This document shows, piece after piece, positions 56,587 through 64,000 of a stretch of 64,000 bases of DNA. Source of the DNA: Anomaloglossus baeobatrachus (taxonomy: Eukaryota > Chordata > Amphibia > Anura > Aromobatidae); NCBI RefSeq assembly GCF_048569485.1, contig NC_134359.1, positions 149,749,179 through 149,813,178 of the forward strand, given 5' to 3'. Below the pieces are notes generated by a model. It searched no databases. It had not been told where the DNA came from and was given only the letters and a program-made list of their open reading frames with translations. Position 1 is the stretch's first letter; every line of letters begins with the position of its first letter. The translations under genes were made by a program, and so were the position numbers.

Positions 56587-57640
56587 ATAAATAATTTTAA
56601 AAAATGACATTGTGCTCCGTGGTATTTTTCATTCTCATGCTGATAAAGCGGACGGCTACTGGCTGCCACCCCCATCTGCCTGGCTTTACCTTGGCTGGCA
56701 ATCAAAATACAGGGAAGCCCATTATTTTTTTTTTTTTTAAAAAATGTTTTAGAAAAATAATTTAAAAAAAAATGTGTTGGCTCCCACCGTATTTTGATCA
56801 ACAGTCAGGTAAAATCAGGCAGCTGTTTGCTGGGATTCTCAGCGTGGTAATTCCCAAGCGTTTTGGGCCTCCACACTAAAAACCGCAGCCTGCAGCCGCC
56901 CCTAGATATGGTGCATTGTTTCTCAACTCAATTTCAAGGCACTTTACCTGGCTCATCCAGCGGCCCTGCTGGCGGTGGCACAATGGTTAATAAAGGGGTT
57001 AATACCAGCTTTGTATTCTTAGCTGGTACTAAGTCCGAAATTCATGGTGTGATGCCAAATTAGATATGGCCACCATGATTTTCTAATAAACATTAAAAAG
57101 AAAATCACAACACATAGAAAATGTTTTATTAGAAATAAAACAAAAAAACATTTAGAGACTCCATCTTTATTACCAAAAAAATCCTTAGTCCGACGTAGTC
57201 AACAGGGAGAGCAATGTCCGCTCTGCTTCATCGCTCTGTACAGACAAGCATCTCTACAGAGTGAGAAGCAGGCTGACAGTGACATTCAAAGTTCAGTCGC
57301 AAAGTTCAATGGCTAAGCCATGGACTCGGGTGAACCCTGACGTCACCCTGAACGTGGTCGATAAAAGCCGAAGACTGCCAAGTGACAAGCAGTGCAGTGA
57401 ATTCCACTGGAAGTTAATGATCGGACCGGAAGCAAAAGTGGCCAGGAGACATCGGCTGAGTGGGTCTGTAGGAAGCATCGTGGAATGGGTAAGTATAATG
57501 AAAATGTTTATTATTAACAATGGCTGTAAAATCCAAGCTCAGGGTTTGGATGCAAGTTTGCATTATCTCCGGCCCCAAACTCGAACTTTACAAAAAGTTC
57601 AGGTGAAGCTCCCGATCATCGGGGGGGTTTTCTCATCACT
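56587..57640. mobile_element. Fragment of a non-autonomous hAT-like element
   Basis: It shares the modules TACCTTGGCTGGCAATCAAA and AATACAGGGAAGCCCAT with hAT element A. Its right end, reverse complement CAGTGATGAGAAAACC, is hAT-like. The left end is missing against the LTR, so no target duplication can be shown. Confidence 0.5.
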
Positions 57641-57939
57641 GCTAGTGAGCCATCTAAATAGGTATTGTTACTTTGGAGTGCCTGCTAAATATTTGTCAGT
57701 TAACCATCTAACTAGGTATTAGTACTTCCGTGGGCCATTCCAATATTGCCATCTCAGTTCATAAATACAGAATTTTACTTTTGTGTCATGTGTCTGACCG
57801 GTGTGGGCCTAGGGTTGCGAAACATCTGTTTCAAAGGGGAAGGGTAGATCAAACATAAGTGGTAAATCACGAGGTCGTTGTGGAAGGGAGAATAGGTGGG
57901 GTGTTCGACGTGTACATGGGGGACGTTTTAATGTTAGTC
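57641..57939. other. Non-coding, unassigned
   Basis: No gene or repeat end is recognised. Confidence 0.4.
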
Positions 57940-58789
57940 TAAAGCCTGCTTTACACCTTACAATTAGGTGTGCGATCTCGTATGCGATGTGACACGCCCA
58001 GGTCGCATATTTGATCTAATGAGATCGCACGTAGGTCGTTTATTTGCTGTCACACGAGCGTTAGTAGTCTTTTTTTAATTGATCAATATTGTGTGCGATC
58101 TTTTAGATCATGTGTTTACTGACGTATGCATTGTGCACTCTTTTTTTTTTTTATTTAAATTACAACCATCAATTGACGCAATTACGTTATTTTTTTGTTT
58201 TATAAAATACACCAGAACTATGTGCGTTGCATTCAAGACTATTTAAGGCTTGCAATGCATGTTGAATCTGGCAACCCACTATAAAAATATCGCACATGCG
58301 TTAAAATTGCAATTTTTATTTTTTATTTTTTTTTTTCCCCGTGAATTGTTATTTTTGTTTTTGTAACTTGCTAGGTAATGGCTTGATTTTAATAATGTTT
58401 ATGAATCATGGCAGTGTTTCAAGGCATTGCAGGATGCCATTTAAAGAGAGATTAAGCCGTAACGCAAGTGCGATTATTTAAATGTATGGGGATGGGCGTA
58501 AAAGCTTGACGTTCAACACCACACCCGCACAGTTTCTGACGTATAAAAGTTGGAATACTAAAATCGTATGAGAGACGTCAGACGTTTCAATTGACTAGGT
58601 TCGTGCAATAAAACGTACAATGTTAGAGAATGAAACTACGTGTATGCGATCAACGTTTTTGCATTCAATCTTGATCGCACGTAGGTGTCACACGCAAATA
58701 CGTCACGAACGATGCCGGATGTGCGTCACTTGCAACTTGACCCCGACGACGGATTGAAAGATCTATTGAAGCGTGTAAAGCAGGTTTTA
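57940..58789. mobile_element. MITE, intact copy of the 39105-42104 family
   Basis: It begins TAAAGCCTGCTTTACAC and ends GTGTAAAGCAGGTTTTA. Subterminal GCGATCTCGTATGCGATG and GACGCACATCCGGCATCG (inverted) recur at 42040 and 39172. The 850 bp contain no transposase. Harbinger-like TWA flanks are possible. Confidence 0.8.
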
Positions 58790-58791
58790 GG

Positions 58792-58943
58792 CAGAGGTCT
58801 CAAACACGCGGCCCGCGGGCCGCATGCGGCCCTTCATGTTGCTTCGTGCGGCCCCCAGGCCCATGCCCCTGTTGACTATCACGGCCGGTGCAGGGGCTGC
58901 AGCCACTGTCTGTGCTTTATGTCAGATGGTTGTTTAGCCGGCA
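58792..58943. mobile_element. End of another hAT family (Charlie-like)
   Basis: CAGAGGTCTCAAACACGCGG with a following GCGGCCCGCGGGCC palindrome is the known style of Charlie-type hAT termini. Only about 150 bp remain before hAT copy 3 begins. Confidence 0.55.
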
Positions 58944-59094
58944 CCTCAAAGGTGTCCAAAAGGTGACAAACAACACAAACACATGGGAAAGTGACAAGGA
59001 CATATACTCATGCGAAAACAAAAGAGCTGGACAAGGAAAAAGAGGAGGAGACACAGATATAGGCATGGCACGCCCTTCTAAAATCATGTAAAAC

Positions 59095-60180
59095 ACCACA
59101 AGGTGACTCCAAGCGGAGTTCTCCCTTTTTTCCAAAAATTGGGCCACACACACACACACACACACCCACCCCTTCAGTGGCAGCACTTGTGCCCCAGTTG
59201 TACACTTCACAGCTAGATTTGCATCAAGCACATTCAAAAATACACCATACTTAACCGTCCCCAGGAGGACACCGGGGTAGGTAGCAAAGTCTTTCCTGAT
59301 CCCAGCGCTGTGCATCTTGGATCATTTTTAAAAACAATGTAAGCAAGGGTTACTCCAAGCGGAGTCTCGTTTTTTTCCAAAAATTGGGCCACACACACAC
59401 CCACCCCTTCAGTGGCAGCACTTGTGCCCCAGTTGTACACTTCACAGCTAGATTTGCATCAAGCACATTCAAAAATATGCCATACTTAACCGTTCCCAGG
59501 ATGACCCTGGGGTAGGTAGATAAAGTCTTTGCTGAACCATGACTTGTTCATCTTGGCTCCTTTTAAAAAACACAGCAAGCAAGGGTTACTCCAAGCGGAG
59601 TCTCCCTTTTTTCCAAAAATTGGGCCACACAGACACCCCATCAGTGGCAGCACTTGTGCCCTAGTTGTACACTTCACAGGTAGATTTGCATCAAGCACAT
59701 TCAAAAATACACCATACTTAACCGTCCCCAGGAGGACACCGGGGTAGGTAGCTAAGTCTTTCCTGATCCCAGCTCTGTTCATCTTGGCTCCTTTTAAAAA
59801 ACACAGCAAGGGTTACTCCAAGAAGAGTCTCCCTTTTTTCCAAAAATTGGGCCACACAGACACCCCATCAGTGGCAGCACTTGTGCCCTAGTTGTACACT
59901 TCACAGGTAGATTTGCATCAAGCACATTCAAAAATACACCATACTAAACCATAACCAGGATGACACCGGGGTAGGTAGCTAAGTCTTTCCTGATCCCAGC
60001 TCTGTTCATCTTTGCTCCTTTTAAAAAACACAGCAAGCAAGGGTTACTCCAAGCGAAGTCTCCCTTTTTTTCCAAAAATTGGGCCACACAGACACCCCAT
60101 CAGTGGCAGCACTTGTGCCCTAGTTGCAAACAGGATGTTTTGATTTGCATCAAGCACATTCCAAATCTACAAGCATTTAC
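59095..60180. repeat. Subterminal 230-bp tandem repeat (about 5 units)
   Basis: Units starting near 59100, 59345, 59585, 59810 and 60045 share CCAAAAATTGGGCCACACA and GTGGCAGCACTTGTGCC. On the minus strand each unit carries a version of the transposase's last codons (KMNRAGIRKDLATYPG against the gene's KMNKSWIHKEFTT). Confidence 0.92.
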
Positions 60181-63100
60181 TCTCCCCAGGATGACACACG
60201 GGTAGTAAATTCCTTGTGGATCCATGACTTGTTCATCTTGATGAACGTTAGTCTGTCCACATTGTCACTGGACAGACGCGTTCGCTTATCTGTCAGCACA
60301 CACCCAGCAGCACTGAAGACACGTTCAGAGACAACGCTGGCAGCTGGACACGACAAAATCTCCAAGGCGTAAGTGGAGAGCTCTGGCCATTTTTCAAGAT
60401 TTGAAGCCCAAAATGAGCAAGGCTCCATTTGCAAAGTCATGGCATCGATGTTCATTTGGAGATACTCCTGTATCATCCTCTCCAGCCGTTGACTATGTGT
60501 CAGACTAGTTGTCTCTGGTGGCCTTGCAAAGGTCGGTCTAAAAAAATTATGAAAAGATTCAATAAAATTGCTGTTACCAGCACCAGATACGGTGCTACCG
60601 GTACGGGTAGACTGTTGAAGATGACGAGACCGTTCCATGTTTGTCAAGTTACAACTGGGAGATTCACTCCCTGCACCTGCACGGTTGTTTGGTGGAAAAG
60701 CCGAGCTAAGATCGAGTAACAGCTTCTGCTGATACTCCTGCATACGTACGTCCCTTTCTATGGCTGGAATTATGTCACAAAATTTGGACTTGTACCGGGG
60801 ATCTAATAGTGTGGCAAGCCAGTAGTCATCATCACTTCTAATTTTTACAATACGAGGGTCATGTTGGAGGTAGTGCAGCAAGAAGGCGCTCATGTGTCTT
60901 GCGCAGCCATGCGGACCAAGTCCACGCTGTGTTTGTGACATAGAGGTGCTAACCGTTCTTTCTTCCTCTGACATCTCCCCCCAACCTCTTTCAACTGAAA
61001 TTTGACCAAGGTCTCCCTCATCTGCTGAGTCTTCCATGTCCATGGACAGTTCGTCCTCCATTTCTTCATGTTCTCCTGCACCTTCTTCAACATTTCGCCT
61101 GCTACCATGCCCCCTTGTTGATCCCTGTCCCCCATGGTCCCATGCCTGCCGCGTTGGTGATGATGAACGTCTGGACCTTGGTGATGTTGTTGTGTCTTGC
61201 GCATATGAATCCTCCTGTAGTTCCTCCCCTTCCTGTTGTCCAACCCCCTGATTCCGAATAGTGTTTAGCGTGTGCTCCAGCATGTATATGACTGGAATTG
61301 TCATGCTGATAATGGCATTGTCAGCACTAAACATATTCGTCGCCATGTCGAAACTGTGCAGAAGGGTGCATAGGTCCTTGATCTGAGACCACTCCATCAG
61401 GGTGATCTGCCCCACCTCTGCATCTCGTTGGCCCAGGCTATACGTCATGACGTATTTCACCAGGGCTCGGTGGTGCTGCCACAGTCGCTGTAACATGTGG
61501 AGAGTCGAATTCCAGCCTGTCGGCACATCGCATTTCAGGCGATGAACCGGCAGGCCGAAAGACTTCTGGAGCGATGCAAGTTGCTCAGCTGCGGCGGTTG
61601 AATGGCGGAAGTGAGCAGACAGTTTTCGTGCCCTGGTCAGAAGGCCATCTAGGCCGGGATAGTGTGTTAAAAATTGCTGGACAACAAGGTTCAACACGTG
61701 AGCAATACAAGGCACGTGTGTCACCTTGCCCAGGCAAAGGGCCGCACCCAGGTTTGCAGCATTGTCGCACACGGCCTTACCAGGCTGCAGGTTGAGTGGA
61801 GACAACCATTTATTAAACTCAGTCTCCAGAGCTGCCCACAACTCAGCCGCTGTGTGACTCCTATTTCCAAGACATGTCAAGCTAAAGACCGCCTGATGCC
61901 GTTGCGCTCTGCTGCCAGCATAGTAATGAGGGGTGCGTGATTCCTTCTGCACAGTGAAAACGCTGGTGGCCTGACCAGGCAGGCTTAGGGCGGAGGTGGA
62001 GGACCCAGATTAGGTGGAGGAGGCAGAAGCAGTGGCGGAACTTGGACAGACAGAGGATTGACACACAAGTCGTGGGGATGGCAAGACTTGTGCAGCAGAC
62101 CCTTCACCATCTTTCACCATAGTTACCCAGTGCCCAGTCAGTGACATGTAACGTCCCTGTCCATGCTTACTGGTCCAAGTATCGGTGGTGAAATGCACCC
62201 GTTCACACACAGAGTTTCTCAAGGAAGTGGTGATGTTGTGTGCGACACGCCGGTGTAGCGCGGGCACACCTTTCTTAGAGAAGTAGTGGCGACTGGGCAT
62301 CTGGTACTGGGGCACTGCGACAGACATAAGGTCTCTAAAATCCTGTGTGTCCACCAGGCGGAAAGACAGCATTTCGGTAGCCAAGAGCTTACAGAGGGAT
62401 AAAGTCAACCTCTTAGCTTTGTCATGGGTCGCAGGAAATGGACAGAGATCTGGCTGCTGTGTGTAGACGGTGTTGAGTAGGGTGTCCCTGGAAAAATGCA
62501 GCTTTGTGAGGAAAGTGCAGGCATAGACATGATGTTGCCTTCATCCAACGTTTGTGCTATCGATGTCTGAGAGAGCTGTACACACGTCCTTGTTTCCCCT
62601 TCCAAACCAACTGACGACCTACCAAGCAAACTGCCTGTTGCGGTTACAGTGGTGGAAGTTGTGCGTGGAAAACCAGGTGTTACAGCTGTCCCCACCGTCC
62701 TAGAAGATGAAGAGCGTGCGGATGCACTGGAAGGGGCAGGCGGTGGATGGTTCGCTCCGCTAGGCCGCATTGCAGCACGGTGAGCTTCCCACTGGGACAT
62801 ATGATATTTATTCATGTGACGATTCATGGAAGAAGTTGTCAAACTGCTGAGGTTTTGCCCTCTACTAACAAAATCATGACAAATTTTACAGATCACATAA
62901 TTTGGGCGATCTTTTACTATGTCAAAAAAGGACCAGGCTAGGCAAGGCTTAGAGGGCATGCGACCTGCTGAGCCCTCCCGACTAGTGCTCAGAGGCAGAG
63001 TGGTGGCTAAGGATGCAGTTGTAGACGTGCTACCAGTGCTCCGACTCTGTCCAGGAAGGCGCAAGGTAACTTTGTCGTCGGTTGCATCCTCCTCCACCGC

Positions 63101-63877
63101 CTCTGTTGACCTCCTCGAGTGCCTGACTGTGGGTTGACAGTAGGTGGGATCTAGAACTTCCTCATCAATTGTTGTGTTTGCACTTCCCTCACCCTCAGAC
63201 CGAGCCTCTTCTTGCCCTGACCGAATATTTAAGTTATCATCCTAATCTGGTATCTGCGTCTCATCATCATCAGTATGTTCCTCATTGTCTATAACAACAG
63301 GTGTTACAGTTTGTGAAAAAGGGTCAACATTATGCTCAGAAACTTGGTCCTCACGGCCGGAATCTGAGTCACAAAGGTTCTGGGCATCACTGCAGACCAT
63401 TTCCTGGTCTGTACTCACTGTAGCTTGGGAGCAGACTTCTGATTCCCAGGCTATAGTGTGACTGAACAGCTCTGCAGACTCAGCCATCTCAGTTCCACCA
63501 TACTGTGCAGGGCGGATGGAGACTTCAGAGCAGGGAGAATGCAAGTGTGATTGGGATGACAACTCAGAGGACTGGTGTTTTTTGGATGCGGTAGTTGAGG
63601 TGGCGGAAAGGGCACTTGTTGGACCACTTGAGATCCATTCAAGCATTTTCCTTTTTTGGCCATCATCTACCTTTGTTCCAGTTGTTCGTGTCCATAAAAA
63701 AGGGAGCACATCGGATTGTCCACGGTAAGTAGTAGACATCTCACTTTTACTGGAAGATGGTCTATCTTCAGCAGATGTTAATGGAGCTTTGCCACCTTCG
63801 CCATGGACAAACCCTTTTTTTCCTTTTCCAACACGCCTCTTCCCCTTTCCACCAGCATCTGTCATTTTGCCACTCAT
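60177..63877 (-). pseudogene. hAT transposase (BED finger type), copy 3, nearly complete
   Basis: Minus strand, ATG at 63877. An N-terminal basic and Ser/Thr-rich region runs to 63242. A BED zinc finger follows (C-x2-C in VICKICHDF, H-x4-H in RHMNKYH, about 62800-62890), then TTDTWTSKHGQGRY (first catalytic Asp, near 62170). A 591-codon open part (60177-61952) holds VCDNAANLGA (second Asp), PTGWNSTLHMLQRL, LLDPRYKSKF and VVSERVFSAAG (catalytic Glu) with the C-terminal dimerisation segment. Breaks: a TAG at 63242-63244 where copy 2 has TGG, a loss of about 25 bp near 62440, and a frame change near 61990. The protein would cut and paste the element and its non-autonomous relatives. Compared with other hAT proteins, the N-terminal extension is long. 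Confidence 0.92.
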
Positions 63878-64000
63878 TTTGATTGCGACAAGATTGTGCA
63901 CTTAAAATGTGGTAGTAAAAATTGAGAGGTGGTGTAGATTTCAGCGGTGGTCTAGCTTTATTAACAGCAGAATAAACAACAATAATTATCCCTGACAATA

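Larger units (their letters stand above)
58944..64000 (-). mobile_element. Autonomous-type hAT element, copy 3 (runs off right edge)
   Basis: Collinear with copy 2 from its position 48628 onward. The left terminus (about 160 bp) is replaced by the Charlie-like piece. It has the longer, better kept transposase gene. The far end and its tandem array lie outside the window. The sequence at 63650-64000 corresponds to 1-340 of the left-edge copy. Confidence 0.88.

Overview
The window looks like one stretch of a large, transposon-rich vertebrate genome, most likely a frog. Evidence for a vertebrate is one host exon (11217-11597, minus) that encodes the furin site and mature domain of a myostatin (GDF8)-type TGF-beta ligand. 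The repeats point to an amphibian: Tc1 elements, hAT families beginning TAGAGATGAGCG, Ty3/gypsy elements, and Penelope-like fragments with hammerhead ribozyme motifs of the kind known from frogs. The frog assignment is inference. No bacterial-style genes, operons or CRISPR arrays are present.

Layout. 1-2835 is the end of an autonomous hAT transposon with a 136-bp tandem array. 2836-3962 is a decayed Tc1. 4677-6330 is a Tc1 with an open DD34E transposase. 8453-10852 is a non-autonomous hAT-like element. The host exon follows. From about 11.9 to 33.0 kb lies one old sushi-like chromovirus (minus strand) that later insertions have cut into pieces. These are hAT elements at 12425-15608 and 16241-25732, and MITEs at 26287-31349 and 31846-32408. 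The 9.5-kb hAT element holds a 4.2-kb minisatellite of an 11-bp unit and a Penelope-like piece. The first MITE is itself split by a 4.5-kb LTR element (26309-30830) whose only long reading frame ends in a cold-shock domain.

33.5-34.5 kb is a Penelope-like fragment. 34559-38250 is a partial Ty3/gypsy copy (minus). 39105-42104 is a MITE enclosing a 1.7-kb inverted repeat and a perfect 93-bp hairpin. 42353-42841 is a piggyBac tail. 42842-56586 is a second copy of the same Ty3/gypsy family (plus). It is interrupted by a foldback element with a 15-bp target duplication (44899-47541) and by a nearly complete autonomous hAT element (48464-53881). The right edge holds another hAT-like fragment, a MITE and a third copy of the autonomous hAT (58944-64000).

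How parts relate. The autonomous hAT copies share both (different) ends with the two non-autonomous elements in the chromovirus, and their 8-bp target duplications fit the hAT pattern nTnnnnAn. They are therefore a plausible transposase source for those elements. Likewise the LTRs and 3' untranslated region of the cold-shock-domain element resemble those of the Ty3/gypsy copies at 34559-38250 and 42842-56586, which suggests a non-autonomous cargo carrier and its helper family. All similarities were judged by eye.
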